Positions 17,751-27,264 of a stretch of DNA of 43,570 bases are shown piece after piece. The notes beneath the pieces were generated by a model. It saw nothing but the letters and a program-made list of their open reading frames with translations, was not told the origin of the DNA and did no database searches. How positions within the stretch are numbered: position 1 is the first letter of the stretch; each line of letters begins with the position of its first letter. Origin of the DNA: Collinsella aerofaciens (GTDB lineage Bacteria > Actinomycetota > Coriobacteriia > Coriobacteriales > Coriobacteriaceae); the NCBI RefSeq assembly GCF_009876115.1, contig NZ_WWSY01000017.1, positions 1-43,570 of the forward strand, given 5' to 3'. Both the position numbers and the translations under genes were made by a program.

Positions 17751-18989
17751 ATGACAAAAGACGATAGGCAGGCATTCGAGGTGCCCGATCGACTCTTTGA
17801 ATACGTGAGGTCGGTCGTCGACAACCGCGCGCTTGCAACGGTGCTGCTCTTTTTGCTGAGCCTGCTGCTGATTGGCATCGATAACATCGCCGGAATCTTG
17901 GCGGTGCTGCTTATCGGCTTTTTGCTGATCGATCGATTTGAGATCGTTCGCCGCTGCGTGGTGATTGGCGGCGCCGCGTGGGCCATGACGTTGGCGATTG
18001 GCGCCATGGCGCTCGGCGGCATTGAAGGGCCGGTGCTGTTCGATGCCGGCTTTGTATTCAACATGCTTGGCTTTGTGCTGGCGCTTGCCGTGTGCGTGCT
18101 GTTCTTGTGCGGCCGCGCCCTGTACTACCAGGGCTACGAGCAGGGCGAGCAGCATGCCGATTGTGTGCTGGCCGCTCGTATTCAAGATCGCCTGATCGAT
18201 CACCCCGACACCTGGGACAACATTGACGGCGACTTCTTGGAGGTCGAGGGCGCCCTTAACCGCGTGCGTGACCGTGAGCACAAGGTGCAGCAAGCTCTGC
18301 GTGACGAGTCTCATCGCAAGGACGATTTGGTCACGTACTTGGCACATGACCTACGCACCCCGCTTGCCAGTGTGGTGGGCTATCTTTCGCTGCTGCAAGA
18401 GGCTCCCGAGCTGCCGGTTGAGCAACGTGCGCACTTTACGGGCGTGGCGCTCGACAAGGCGCACCGGCTCGATGCACTCATCGAAGAGTTCTTCGATATC
18501 ACGCGCTTTGACTTCCACGATATCGTGCTCACGCGCGGCTATGTTGATCTGGGGTTGCTGCTGGCTCAGGTGGCTGACGAGTTCTATCCCATCCTCAACG
18601 AGCAGCATAAGGAAGCCCAAGTTGATATTCGCGAGGACCTGACGGTGCTCGTGGATGGCGACAAGATGGCTCGCGTGTTCAACAACATCATGAAAAACGC
18701 CGTTGCCTATAGCTATGAGGGCTCGACCATCACGATCGAGGCCAGACGCCGGGACGGCGGTGGCGTGCGCGTGCGCTTTATCAATCAGGGCGATCCCATC
18801 CCTGAGGCAAAGCTCAAGGTGATCTTTGAGAAGTTCTATCGCCTGGATGCGGCGCGTGCGACCAATCGCGGCGGCGCTGGACTGGGGATTGCCATCGCCA
18901 AGGAGATCGTATGCGCGCACGGCGGTACCGTTGCATGTGAATCGACGCCCGAACACACGATATTCACCATCGAGCTGCCCGCCGCATAG
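17751..18989 (+). CDS. Sensor histidine kinase (VanS-like)
   Basis: The 412-residue kinase has four hydrophobic segments in its first 125 residues in two pairs (LATVLLFLLSLLLIGI, AGILAVLLIGFLLI and two more), with almost no extracellular domain. The dimerisation domain carries His199 in LAHDLRTPLAS. The ATPase domain has an N-box (NNIMKNAVAYS) and the G-box GGAGLGIAIAKEIV. The short loops suggest that it senses a signal within or close to the membrane. ATG 17751 was chosen over GTG 17745 because GGGGAAG is correctly spaced for it. Confidence 0.9.
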   Translation: MTKDDRQAFEVPDRLFEYVRSVVDNRALATVLLFLLSLLLIGIDNIAGILAVLLIGFLLIDRFEIVRRCVVIGGAAWAMTLAIGAMALGGIEGPVLFDAGFVFNMLGFVLALAVCVLFLCGRALYYQGYEQGEQHADCVLAARIQDRLIDHPDTWDNIDGDFLEVEGALNRVRDREHKVQQALRDESHRKDDLVTYLAHDLRTPLASVVGYLSLLQEAPELPVEQRAHFTGVALDKAHRLDALIEEFFDITRFDFHDIVLTRGYVDLGLLLAQVADEFYPILNEQHKEAQVDIREDLTVLVDGDKMARVFNNIMKNAVAYSYEGSTITIEARRRDGGGVRVRFINQGDPIPEAKLKVIFEKFYRLDAARATNRGGAGLGIAIAKEIVCAHGGTVACESTPEHTIFTIELPAA

Positions 18990-19092
18990 CCAGTGTGCCC
19001 TTACAAACACTTGACAATGCGCTCACGTGCATATGAGCCGCGATTCCTACTATCGATACTGCTGAATTGATATCGATGTGGAGGTATGCGGT

Positions 19093-19968
19093 ATGACGGC
19101 TGCTGCGGCTGTGGAGCCCACGGAGCTTGAAGAACTCATGAAAGCGCAGGCCGAGGCCGCGCACGAGCGCGAGGTTGGGGATGCGACTCGCCCCACGGCA
19201 GAGGATCTTGCCGCCTCGCCGACGCGCATCGATGTCGAGGGCCTCGACCTGTTCTATGGCGACCATCATGCGCTCAAGGACGTGAATATCAAGATCCGCG
19301 ACAAGCAGATCACCTCGTTCATCGGGCCTTCGGGCTGCGGAAAGTCCACGTTGCTGCGCTGCTTTAACCGCATGAACGACGGCATCAAGGATTGCCGCAT
19401 CGAGGGCAAGATTGCGCTCGATGGTCAAGATATCCTGGGCGATTACGACATCTGCCGTTTGCGCCAGCGCGTGGGCATGGTGTTCCAGCGCCCCAACCCG
19501 TTTCCCATGAGCATCTACGACAACGTCGCCTATGGGCCGCGCGGCATGGGCGTGCGCGATCGCGCTGTGCTGGATGGGCTGGTCGAGGATTCCCTTCGTC
19601 GCGCTGCGCTATGGGATGAGGTCAAGGACAAGCTCAAGGAGTCGGGCCTGGGTCTTTCGGGTGGACAGCAGCAGCGCCTGTGCATCGCCCGCGCACTTGC
19701 CGTGCAGCCCGACATTCTGCTGATGGACGAGCCGACCTCGGCACTCGACCCTGTGTCGACGCTGGTGGTGGAGCAGCTGGCCTGCGAGCTCAAAGAGACC
19801 TGCACGCTCGTGGTCGTTACGCACAATATGCAGCAGGCGGCGCGTATCTCCGATTCGGTCGCATTCTTTTTGCTGGGTGAGCTGGTGGAGCACGCGCCCA
19901 CCGCGCAACTCTTCAAGAATCCGACCGATCCGCGCACGGCGGATTATTTGACGGGGCGTTTTGGCTGA
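19093..19968 (+). CDS. pstB: Phosphate ABC transporter ATP-binding protein PstB
   Basis: PstB powers high-affinity phosphate import through PstCA. Motifs are Walker [10 protein letters not shown], the Q-loop in [11 protein letters not shown] (the PNPFP signature of PstB), the ABC signature LSGGQQQR and Walker [13 protein letters not shown]. The C-terminus [10 protein letters not shown] is typical. A 45-residue N-terminal extension rich in Ala/Glu precedes the ATPase fold. GGAGG lies 8 bases before the ATG. No pstS, pstC, pstA or phoU is in the window. A PhoB/PhoR-like pair follows 64 bp later. A TTGACA hexamer at 19011 may belong to its promoter. Confidence 0.93.
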   Translation: MTAAAAVEPTELEELMKAQAEAAHEREVGDATRPTAEDLAASPTRIDVEGLDLFYGDHHALKDVNIKIRDKQITSFIGPSGCGKSTLLRCFNRMNDGIKDCRIEGKIALDGQDILGDYDICRLRQRVGMVFQRPNPFPMSIYDNVAYGPRGMGVRDRAVLDGLVEDSLRRAALWDEVKDKLKESGLGLSGGQQQRLCIARALAVQPDILLMDEPTSALDPVSTLVVEQLACELKETCTLVVVTHNMQQAARISDSVAFFLLGELVEHAPTAQLFKNPTDPRTADYLTGRFG

Positions 19969-20032
19969 TACCATCTAGTAAAGGTACCTTTAGGGTTAAG
20001 ATGCGGTCATGCCGGCCGCAAAGGGGTTCAAC

Positions 20033-20761
20033 ATGATCTATTACGTCGAGGACGATGACAACATCAGGGATTTGACGGTCTATGCGCTGCGCAAGCAGGG
20101 GATTGAGGCCGAAGGCTTTTCGTGCGACGGTGAGTTTAAGGCTGCCGTGGCGCGACGGGTACCCGATGCCGTCCTGCTCGACATCATGCTGCCCGATACC
20201 GATGGCTTGGCGATTATGCGTCGACTGCGTGCCGATCGCCTGACGGCGACGGTGCCCATCATGATGCTTACCGCCAAGGATACCGAGCTCGACAAGGTGA
20301 TGGCGCTCGATGGCGGTGCCGACGATTACCTGACTAAGCCGTTTTCGCTCATGGAGCTCGCCAGCCGCTGCCGCGCACTGCTGCGTCGCGGCGGCATGGT
20401 CAAACAGGCAAGCGATGTGCTCAGCGTGGGCGACATCGTGCTCTCGCCCAGCCATCGTGAGGTGACTGTTGCCGGCGAGTCGCTTAAGCTCACCCTGCGC
20501 GAGTTCGACCTGCTCGAGTACCTCATGCGCAAGCCCGGCGTGGTCTTTACCCGCGAGTCGTTGCTGCAGAGCGTGTGGGGCTGGGACTTCGACGGCGGTT
20601 CGCGCACCGTTGACGTGCACGTGCAGACGCTTCGCCAAAAACTGGGCGAGCATGCCAGCGCCATCGAGACCGTGCGCGGCGTGGGCTACCGCTTGGCCGA
20701 GCCTTCTGCCGGTGATGGTGCCGAAGGTGACGACACCGCGGCCACCGCATCGGAGGAGTAA
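20033..20761 (+). CDS. PhoB-like OmpR-family response regulator
   Basis: The 242-residue protein has a receiver domain starting MIYYVEDDDN with phospho-acceptor Asp50 (LLDIMLPD), MLTAKD and TKPF, then a winged-helix domain ending TVRGVGYRLAEPS. A Gly/Ala/Asp-rich tail of about 17 residues extends past the usual end. ATG 20033 was preferred to an in-frame start at 20009 because AAGGGG lies 6 bases upstream and the receiver fold begins there. Its position after pstB suggests phosphate-starvation control. Confidence 0.9.
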   Translation: MIYYVEDDDNIRDLTVYALRKQGIEAEGFSCDGEFKAAVARRVPDAVLLDIMLPDTDGLAIMRRLRADRLTATVPIMMLTAKDTELDKVMALDGGADDYLTKPFSLMELASRCRALLRRGGMVKQASDVLSVGDIVLSPSHREVTVAGESLKLTLREFDLLEYLMRKPGVVFTRESLLQSVWGWDFDGGSRTVDVHVQTLRQKLGEHASAIETVRGVGYRLAEPSAGDGAEGDDTAATASEE

Positions 20762-20764
20762 CCC

Positions 20765-22189
20765 GTGGTCTTCGCCCCCCAGGGAAAACATACGCTGTCG
20801 CACCGCGTTTTTGTGACGATCTTTGTCTGCGCCATGGCGGTTATCGTGGCGTTTACGGTGCTGGGTGCGTTCTTTGTGCAAAACACCTTGGCGGATGCCA
20901 CGAGTGCCAACCTGGCGCAAGAAACCGAGCTCATTGCTGCCGCCCTCGACGAGCAGCAGGAGCCCATCCCGTTCTTGCGTAGCCTCGATCGAGAGGACTT
21001 GCGCATCACGCTGATTAACAAGGATGGATCGGTTGCCTACGACAACGAGGCGTCGCCTTCCACACTGCCCAACCATGGCGATCGCCCCGAGGTCATCGAG
21101 GCCTTTGAGAGTGGTTCGGGTTCCGCGGAGCGCGCAAGCTCTACGCTCGACGAGATTATGCTGTATCGCGCCGTCGCCCTTGATAACGGCCAGGTTGTCC
21201 GCTTGGCGCAGGCCCAGCCTGGCGTTGCGGCGATTTTGCTGTCGATGGTGGCGCCGATGCTGCTTATCGCAGCAGCGGGTGCGGTACTCTCGTTTTTTAT
21301 GGCGCGCCGCGAGTCCCGTGCCATCATCGCGCCTTTGCAAGAGGTGGATTTGGACCACCCACGCCGTAGCTATGAGCACGCCTATGCCGAGATGGTCCCC
21401 ATGCTTGAGCGTATTGAGTCGCAGCGCCAGGAGCTCAAGCGCCAAATGGCGGTGCTGGCGGACAACGACCGTATGCGCCGCGAGTTCACGGCGAATATCA
21501 CCCATGAGCTCAAGACGCCGCTTACGGCGATTTCGGGCTATGCCGAGCTCATCGCAAACGGCATGGTCGAGGGCGAGGGCGACCTGCGCAACTTTGGCGG
21601 TCGCATCTATCGTGAGGCGGGCCGCTTGGCAGCGCTTGTCAACGATATCCTTACGCTGTCTAACTTGGACGAGGCCGAGCGTGCAGCTGAGGGCGAGGCG
21701 GTGCCCATTGGGTCCACGGAGCCTATTGAGCTCTCGCGTGCCATCTACGCGGTCGAGCAGCGTCTTGAACAGGTCGCCCGTCAGGCGAATGTGACGATAA
21801 GTCATGAGACCAAGCCTGTGGTCATCGAGGGCGTGTCGCGCTTGATTGACGAGCTCATCTATAATCTGGCAAGCAACGCCATCCGCTACAATCGACCCGG
21901 CGGTACGGTTACGCTGCAGTGCGGCACCAACGACGAAGGCCATCCGTTCCTTGCGGTCGCCGACACGGGAATCGGTATCGCGCCTGAAGAACAGGGCAAG
22001 GTATTTGAGCGGTTCTATCGCGTGGACAAGAGTAGGTCCAAGGCACGCGGCGGAACCGGTCTGGGGCTTGCCATTGTCAAGCATGCGGCCCTGTATCATC
22101 ACGCCACGCTCGATCTGTCGAGCGAGTTGGGCGTGGGAACCACCATTACGGTGACGTTTCCCATACAGCAGGACGAGCCATTCGCATAG
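20765..22189 (+). CDS. PhoR-like sensor histidine kinase
   Basis: The 474-residue kinase has a membrane helix at about residues 16-39, an extracellular domain of some 115 residues and a second helix at about 156-180. These are followed by a degenerate linker, the dimerisation domain with His247 (THELKTPLTAISGYAEL) and an ATPase domain with NLASNAIRYN and GGTGLGLAIVKHA. The start is GTG at 20765 after GGAGGAG, 3 bp behind the regulator, so the pair is translationally linked. The terminator hairpin is at 22215-22243. The extracellular domain resembles the short sensory domains of PhoR/ResE-type kinases. Confidence 0.9.
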   Translation: MVFAPQGKHTLSHRVFVTIFVCAMAVIVAFTVLGAFFVQNTLADATSANLAQETELIAAALDEQQEPIPFLRSLDREDLRITLINKDGSVAYDNEASPSTLPNHGDRPEVIEAFESGSGSAERASSTLDEIMLYRAVALDNGQVVRLAQAQPGVAAILLSMVAPMLLIAAAGAVLSFFMARRESRAIIAPLQEVDLDHPRRSYEHAYAEMVPMLERIESQRQELKRQMAVLADNDRMRREFTANITHELKTPLTAISGYAELIANGMVEGEGDLRNFGGRIYREAGRLAALVNDILTLSNLDEAERAAEGEAVPIGSTEPIELSRAIYAVEQRLEQVARQANVTISHETKPVVIEGVSRLIDELIYNLASNAIRYNRPGGTVTLQCGTNDEGHPFLAVADTGIGIAPEEQGKVFERFYRVDKSRSKARGGTGLGLAIVKHAALYHHATLDLSSELGVGTTITVTFPIQQDEPFA

Positions 22190-22214
22190 CGATATAACAT
22201 AGATATTGATGCAG

Positions 22215-22243
22215 ACGCCGCATTTGACTTTCGGGTGCGGCGT
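22215..22243 (+). terminator. Hairpin after the PhoR-like gene
   Basis: A perfect 8-bp stem ACGCCGCA/TGCGGCGT has a 13-base loop and a T-rich (TTGTTGTG) tail. It is a plausible weak intrinsic terminator. Confidence 0.6.
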
Positions 22244-22384
22244 TGTTGTGCAATTTTACGATTGCTTCCGACATTTTTACAGGAGAGCCTGTTTCTTATG
22301 TATAGAGTTTGGTCTCGGTAAAAAGATGCGATAACATACGGACAGTTTTGTCAATCCGAACTGGGGAAATGAAAGGCAAGCTGC

Positions 22385-23041
22385 ATGACCCTTCTCGAAC
22401 TGTTCCAGCTGCTGAAGAAGCACCTTCAGCTGGTCATCACCCTTCCGGTGGTCTGCGCGATCGCCATGGGCATCGTGTCCTTCGTTGCGATGGACAACAC
22501 CTATACCGCGACGACGAGCATGTACATTCTCGCCAAGACCGACGATAGCGGTCAGATGAGCTACAACGATCTCTCGGCGAGTCAGATGCTTTCCAACGAT
22601 ATCGCCACGCTGCTGGATAGCGATAGCGTTAAGAGCGGCGCAGCCAATGAACTGGGCCTCACCGATCTGGATGACTACAAGGTGTCTGTTTCCTCCGAGA
22701 CCACCACGCGTGTCATTACGCTTTCGGTTACCGGCACCGATGCCAAGGAGACGGCTAAGGTCGCAAAGGCCATGGCCAGCTCGGTGAGTACGGTCGCTCA
22801 GAACGTCGGCGCTGCCCAGAGCATCAACGTTATCGACGAGGCTAAGACCCCCGAAGCCCCCAGCGGTCCCAAGCGTATGCTGTACGTTGCTGTCGCGTTC
22901 CTCGCCGGTATCTTTATCGCAGTCGCCTATGTCGTTTTGGCAGACATGCTCAACACCCGCATCCGCGGTGCCGAAGAGGCAGAAGAGCTCCTGGGCATTC
23001 CCGTTGTTGGCCGAATTCCGGCTATGAAAGGTGGTAAATAG
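22385..23041 (+). CDS. Wzz/CpsC-type membrane modulator of polysaccharide synthesis (tyrosine-kinase adaptor)
   Basis: The 218-residue protein has two membrane helices, near residues 17-38 and 165-185, flanking an external domain with the Wzz-like segment TYTATTSMYI. A short cytoplasmic tail ends in GIPVVGRIPAMKGGK. In Gram-positive bacteria such proteins activate the separate CpsD tyrosine kinase and set polysaccharide chain length. The ATG has a GGCAAGC-like weak site. The kinase gene starts 2 bp after the stop. Confidence 0.9.
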   Translation: MTLLELFQLLKKHLQLVITLPVVCAIAMGIVSFVAMDNTYTATTSMYILAKTDDSGQMSYNDLSASQMLSNDIATLLDSDSVKSGAANELGLTDLDDYKVSVSSETTTRVITLSVTGTDAKETAKVAKAMASSVSTVAQNVGAAQSINVIDEAKTPEAPSGPKRMLYVAVAFLAGIFIAVAYVVLADMLNTRIRGAEEAEELLGIPVVGRIPAMKGGK

Positions 23042-23043
23042 GC

Positions 23044-23781
23044 ATGGCTAAGGCAAAGAACACCGATAAACTCGTTGTACAGAATGCCGCCAAGACCCTT
23101 CTGGCCAACATCCGCTTTGCGAGCGTGGACGACCCCATTCGCACCATCACCGTTACCTCCTCGATTCCCAACGAGGGCAAGTCTACGGTTTCCATTAACC
23201 TTGCTCAGGCAATCGCCACGAGCGGCAAGTCCGTGCTTCTGGTCGAGGCCGATATGCGCCGCAGGTCCCTTTCCGATATGCTCGGCGTTCGTTCGCGCGG
23301 CGGACTCTATGCGGTCCTTTCCGAGCAGATCTCCATTGACCAGGCAATTGTCGAGACGGGTCAGAAGAACTTCTACTTCCTCGATGCCGAGCCGCATATT
23401 CCCAATCCTGCCGACATCATCGTCTCTCACCGCTTTGCCAAGCTGGTAAAGGCGCTGTCCGCCAAGTTCCAGTACGTCATCTTTGATGCTCCCCCGGTCG
23501 GCACCTTCATCGATGCTGCCGAGATTGCCAGCCTGACCGACGGCACGCTGTTCGTGGTGCGTGAGGATTTCACCAAGCGCGAGGAGGCGCTCAACGCCAT
23601 CGGTCAGCTAAAAAAGTCCGAGAAGGTCAAGCTCATCGGTACCGTTATGAACTACTGCGAGACCGAGACCAGCGAGTACTACTACTCCTACTACACCAAG
23701 GACGGTAAGAAGGTGAAGAAGGGCTCCGACGATCAGGGGACTTCCAAAAAGGGCATCTTCACCAACCGAGCAAACGTTTAG
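23044..23781 (+). CDS. CpsD/CapB-type bacterial tyrosine kinase
   Basis: The 245-residue BY-kinase has Walker A IPNEGKST (residues 41-48), Walker A' LLVEADMRR and Walker B YVIFDAPPV. A C-terminal tyrosine cluster (EYYYSYYTKDG) is the usual autophosphorylation site. It needs the membrane adaptor encoded just upstream. The expected tail continues with a basic stretch KKVKKG. Its phosphatase follows 17 bp downstream. Confidence 0.93.
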   Translation: MAKAKNTDKLVVQNAAKTLLANIRFASVDDPIRTITVTSSIPNEGKSTVSINLAQAIATSGKSVLLVEADMRRRSLSDMLGVRSRGGLYAVLSEQISIDQAIVETGQKNFYFLDAEPHIPNPADIIVSHRFAKLVKALSAKFQYVIFDAPPVGTFIDAAEIASLTDGTLFVVREDFTKREEALNAIGQLKKSEKVKLIGTVMNYCETETSEYYYSYYTKDGKKVKKGSDDQGTSKKGIFTNRANV

Positions 23782-23798
23782 TTGATTAAGGCTGACCT

Positions 23799-24449
23799 AT
23801 GCGTGACATTCATTGCCATATCTTGCCGGGTGTAGACGACGGCGCCGCCGATCTCGATGAGAGCTTGGCGATGCTCGAGGCTGCCAAGCGGGCTGGTGTA
23901 ACCAGAATTGTTTGCACTCCTCACTGCCGTGATCCCTATTTTGATTACGACAAGATGTGGGATGCCTTTGAGCTGCTGCGCGATAACGCTGACGGTTTTC
24001 CGCTCCAGATGGGCTTCGAGGTCAACCATCGAAAGCTCGTTGAGCTTGGTATCGATGCCGCGGAGCACTTGCATTTCGATGGGACCAACGAGTTTCTGCT
24101 CGAGCTTTCGACGCATGCCGATGCGTATGCGTTTAGAGAGTACGAGAACACGATTTACGATTTGCAGTGCCGTGGCTACCAGGTGATCATCGCTCATCCT
24201 GAGCGCTATCGTGCGGTTCAAAAGGATGTAAGCGTGGCGGAGCGCCTGGTCGATATGGGCTGCAAGCTGCAGGCTTCGGCGGACTTTATTGCCGGCGGTC
24301 GCTTTGGTCGCGAGAGAAAGCCGGCACAGCGCCTGTTCGATCAGAACCTGTACAGCTTCATCGCGAGCGATGCCCATAACGTGGGTCATTACGATTGCCT
24401 GGCGAAGGCTCGCGCGAAGTTTAGCGTGCGCGGAGCTCATTTTCGCTAA
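23799..24449 (+). CDS. CpsB/YwqE-type tyrosine-protein phosphatase (PHP domain)
   Basis: The 216-residue protein has the metal-binding motifs of the PHP family: DIHCHILPGVDDGA at the start, CTPHCRDPYF, the central ExNH segment, AHPERY and SDAHN near the end. It would dephosphorylate the CpsD-type kinase next to it. No glycosyltransferase, flippase or polymerase genes follow. Confidence 0.93.
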   Translation: MRDIHCHILPGVDDGAADLDESLAMLEAAKRAGVTRIVCTPHCRDPYFDYDKMWDAFELLRDNADGFPLQMGFEVNHRKLVELGIDAAEHLHFDGTNEFLLELSTHADAYAFREYENTIYDLQCRGYQVIIAHPERYRAVQKDVSVAERLVDMGCKLQASADFIAGGRFGRERKPAQRLFDQNLYSFIASDAHNVGHYDCLAKARAKFSVRGAHFR

Positions 24450-24488
24450 AATCTGTCCCTAACGTTCGCATTGAATGAAAGGGCAGCC

Positions 24489-24989
24489 ATGGATATCCAA
24501 CTTAAGACGGGATGCTTTGATGACGCGGCGTTGGTGCGCCGCGTCATTTTTATGGACGAGCAGGGCTACGAGAATGAGTTCGACGCTATCGACGAGGATC
24601 CGAACTGCATTCATGTGACGCTCTATGTAGACGGCGAGCTTGCCGGTTGCTCGCGCGTGTTTCCCGAAGAGCTTGAGCGCGCGGCTGACGCAGAGGCTCC
24701 GGTGTTGCCGGCATGCGACATGGACGAAGGCGTTGCGGCGGGGGAGGCCTACATTATGGGGCGCGTCGCCGTGCTGCCGGCTATGCGTCGTCGCGGACTG
24801 GCGAGTGCGATCGTCGAGGCCAGTGCTTCGTGTGCACGCGATGCCGGCGCTAAGCTTATTAAGCTGCATGCGCAGGAATACGTGTTGCCGCTCTATGCAA
24901 AGGCGGGCTACACGCAAATTGCCCCGGTAGATTACGAAGACGAGGGCCAGCCCCATGTCTGGATGGCCAAGCGCGTAGATGGCAGATAG
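24489..24989 (+). CDS. GNAT family N-acetyltransferase (ElaA-like)
   Basis: The 166-residue protein has the acetyl-CoA binding segment MGRVAVLPAMRRRGLASAI and the final strand-helix with LYAKAGYTQI. It resembles the ElaA subgroup; the substrate is unknown. ATG 24489 was chosen because GAAAGGGCAG sits directly upstream; an in-frame start at 24471 lacks a site. It may be co-transcribed with the kinase module 39 bp upstream. Confidence 0.85.
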   Translation: MDIQLKTGCFDDAALVRRVIFMDEQGYENEFDAIDEDPNCIHVTLYVDGELAGCSRVFPEELERAADAEAPVLPACDMDEGVAAGEAYIMGRVAVLPAMRRRGLASAIVEASASCARDAGAKLIKLHAQEYVLPLYAKAGYTQIAPVDYEDEGQPHVWMAKRVDGR

Positions 24990-25099
24990 GGACGTTCCTT
25001 TTCTGCCGGCAGCTGGGGACACTCCTTGGCAATTGACGCATTGGAGCGCTCGGACATACAGTTTTTCGATTCCGTATGTATATATGCGCGCTATTGGGT

Positions 25100-25163
25100 T
25101 ATAAAATCTAAGTCTGAACATAGCAGGTCTGCGATGCGGCTCGGGCAACCGGGCCGTTTTTGC
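25100..25163 (+). promoter_or_regulatory. htpG promoter and terminator-like leader hairpin
   Basis: TATAAA (25100-25105) is a likely -10 box. The leader contains CGGCTCGG-GCAA-CCGGGCCG (about 25137-25156), an 8-bp stem with one T-G pair, followed by five T residues. It lies between the likely promoter and the htpG ribosome-binding site. It may be an attenuator or temperature-sensitive structure, or simply the terminator of the upstream operon. No CIRCE or HrcA operator was seen. The bases from 24990 to 25100 hold nothing else I can support. Confidence 0.4.
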
Positions 25164-25191
25164 GGACGGGGGTAGCGCGAAAGGACTGCAC

Positions 25192-27216
25192 ATGCGTCAA
25201 TTTAAGACCGAGAGCAAAAAACTGCTCGACCTCATGATCAACTCCATCTACACCAATAAGGAAATCTTCCTGCGCGAGCTTATCTCTAACGCGAGCGACG
25301 CCGTCGACAAGCTCAACTTTAAGAGCCTGCAGGATCCGAGCGTCAAGATCAACCAGGGCGACCTGGCCATTCGCGTCTCCTTTGATAAAGACGCCCGCAC
25401 CATTACCATCTCGGATAACGGCATTGGCATGACCGCCGAGGAGCTCGAGCGCAATCTGGGCACCATCGCCCATTCCGGCTCCGAGGAGTTTAAGACCGAG
25501 AACGCCGAGCAGCAGGGCTCCGATGTCGACATCATCGGCCAGTTTGGCGTGGGCTTCTACTCTGCCTTTATGGTTGCCAGCCATGTGAAGGTCGTCAGCC
25601 GCGCCTATGGCGAGGATGTCGCCCATGTGTGGGAATCCGACGGTCTTGAGGGCTACACCATCGAGGACGGTGAGCGCGCCGAGCACGGTACCGATGTCAT
25701 CCTGACGCTGCGCGAGAACGAGAAGCTCGATGCCGACGGCGAGGCCGAGACCTACGATCGCTTCCTGACCGAGTGGGGCCTCAAGAGCCTGATTCAGCAG
25801 TACAGCAACTATGTGCGCTACCCGATTCAGATGATGGTGTCCAAGAGCCGCCAGAAACCCAAGCCCGAGGACGCCGGCGACGATTACAAGCCCGAGTACG
25901 AGGACTATCAGGAGCTCGAGACCGTCAATTCCATGACACCGATCTGGAAGAAGCGCAGCTCCGATGTCGAGCAGAAGGACTACGACGAGTTCTACAAGTC
26001 CACGTTCCACGACTTTGACGATCCTGCGCGCACCATCAGCTTCCACGCCGAGGGCACGCTCGAGTATGACGCCCTGCTGTTTGTGCCGGGACGCGCGCCG
26101 TTCGATCTGTACAGCAAGGACTACGAGAAGGGTCTGGCGCTCTACAGCTCCAACGTCCTGATCATGGAGAAGTGCGACGACCTGCTGCCCGACTACTACA
26201 ACTTTGTCCGCGGCGTCGTGGATTCCGCCGACGTGTCGCTCAACATCTCGCGCGAGACGCTGCAGCAGAACCGTCAGCTCAAGGCCATCGCCAAGCGTGT
26301 GGAAAAGAAGATTACCGCCGACCTTGAGGATATGCGTGACAACGACCACGAGGCCTACGAGAAGTTCTTTGAGAACTTTGGCCGCGGTCTTAAGTACGGC
26401 ATCTACTCGAGCTATGGCATGAAGGCCGATGAGCTCGCCGACCTGTTGCTGTTCTGGTCTGCCAAGGAACAGAAGATGATTACCCTGGCCGAGTATGCCA
26501 AGGGCATGCCCGAGGATCAGAAGGCCATCTACTACGCCGCCGGCGACTCGCGTGAGCGCTTGGCCAAGATGCCCGTGGTAAAGGGCGTGCTCGACCGCGG
26601 CTATGACGTGCTGCTGCTGACGCAGGATGTGGATGAGTTCACGTTCCAGGCTATGCGTGAGTACGTTGCCGCCGATATGCCCAAGATCTACGAGGACGAT
26701 GCCGCCCGCGAGGCTGCCGAGAAGGCCGTGGCCGATGGTGCCGAGCCCGAGGTTGAGGATCGTCACCTGGAGCTCAAGAACGTCGCAACCGGTGATCTTG
26801 ACCTGGCGACCGAGGACGAGAAAAAGGAGGCCGAGGACGCCACCAAGGAGAACGAGGACCTCTTTAACGCCATGAAGGAGGCACTCGGCGACAAGGTCGA
26901 GAAGGTTGCCGTCTCTGCGCGCCTGACCGATGCTCCCGCGTGCATCACCACCGAGGGCCCGCTTTCGCTCGAGATGGAGAAGGTGCTCCAGAAGGGTCCC
27001 GAGGGCGCGCCCGACGGTATGCCCAAGAGCCAGCGCGTGCTCGAGCTCAACGCCAAGCACCCGGTCTTTTCCAAGCTCGTCGCCGCTCAGAAGGTGGGCG
27101 ACGCCGACAAGATCAAGCAGTACTCCGGTTTGCTCTATGACCAGGCCCTGCTGGTCGAGGGCATTCTGCCCGAGGACCCCGTTGCCTTCGCAGCAGCTGT
27201 TTGCAACTTGATGTAG
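25192..27216 (+). CDS. htpG: Chaperone HtpG (Hsp90)
   Basis: This ATP-dependent chaperone has an N-terminal GHKL ATPase domain with LRELISNASDAVDKL (ATP/Mg contact Asn33), DNGIGM (Asp75) and GQFGVGFYSAF. A middle domain with VDSADVSLNISRETLQQNR and a C-terminal dimerisation domain follow. At 674 residues it is longer than the Escherichia coli protein (624). Part of the excess is a very acidic segment at about residues 505-560 (EPEVEDRHLELK, TEDEKKEAEDATKE). GAAAGGA precedes the ATG. Confidence 0.97.
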   Translation: MRQFKTESKKLLDLMINSIYTNKEIFLRELISNASDAVDKLNFKSLQDPSVKINQGDLAIRVSFDKDARTITISDNGIGMTAEELERNLGTIAHSGSEEFKTENAEQQGSDVDIIGQFGVGFYSAFMVASHVKVVSRAYGEDVAHVWESDGLEGYTIEDGERAEHGTDVILTLRENEKLDADGEAETYDRFLTEWGLKSLIQQYSNYVRYPIQMMVSKSRQKPKPEDAGDDYKPEYEDYQELETVNSMTPIWKKRSSDVEQKDYDEFYKSTFHDFDDPARTISFHAEGTLEYDALLFVPGRAPFDLYSKDYEKGLALYSSNVLIMEKCDDLLPDYYNFVRGVVDSADVSLNISRETLQQNRQLKAIAKRVEKKITADLEDMRDNDHEAYEKFFENFGRGLKYGIYSSYGMKADELADLLLFWSAKEQKMITLAEYAKGMPEDQKAIYYAAGDSRERLAKMPVVKGVLDRGYDVLLLTQDVDEFTFQAMREYVAADMPKIYEDDAAREAAEKAVADGAEPEVEDRHLELKNVATGDLDLATEDEKKEAEDATKENEDLFNAMKEALGDKVEKVAVSARLTDAPACITTEGPLSLEMEKVLQKGPEGAPDGMPKSQRVLELNAKHPVFSKLVAAQKVGDADKIKQYSGLLYDQALLVEGILPEDPVAFAAAVCNLM

Positions 27217-27224
27217 TTAGGTAT

Positions 27225-27264
27225 TTACGCGGTTTTACCAAACCGCGTAACGGCTCGACGCTGC
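27225..27264. repeat. 40-bp hairpin repeat, copy 1
   Basis: A perfect 11-bp stem TTACGCGGTTT/AAACCGCGTAA with loop TACC is followed by CGGCTCGACGCTGC. All 40 bases are identical to 32665-32704. It lies 9 bp after the htpG stop and may act as a terminator or processing site. Confidence 0.85.
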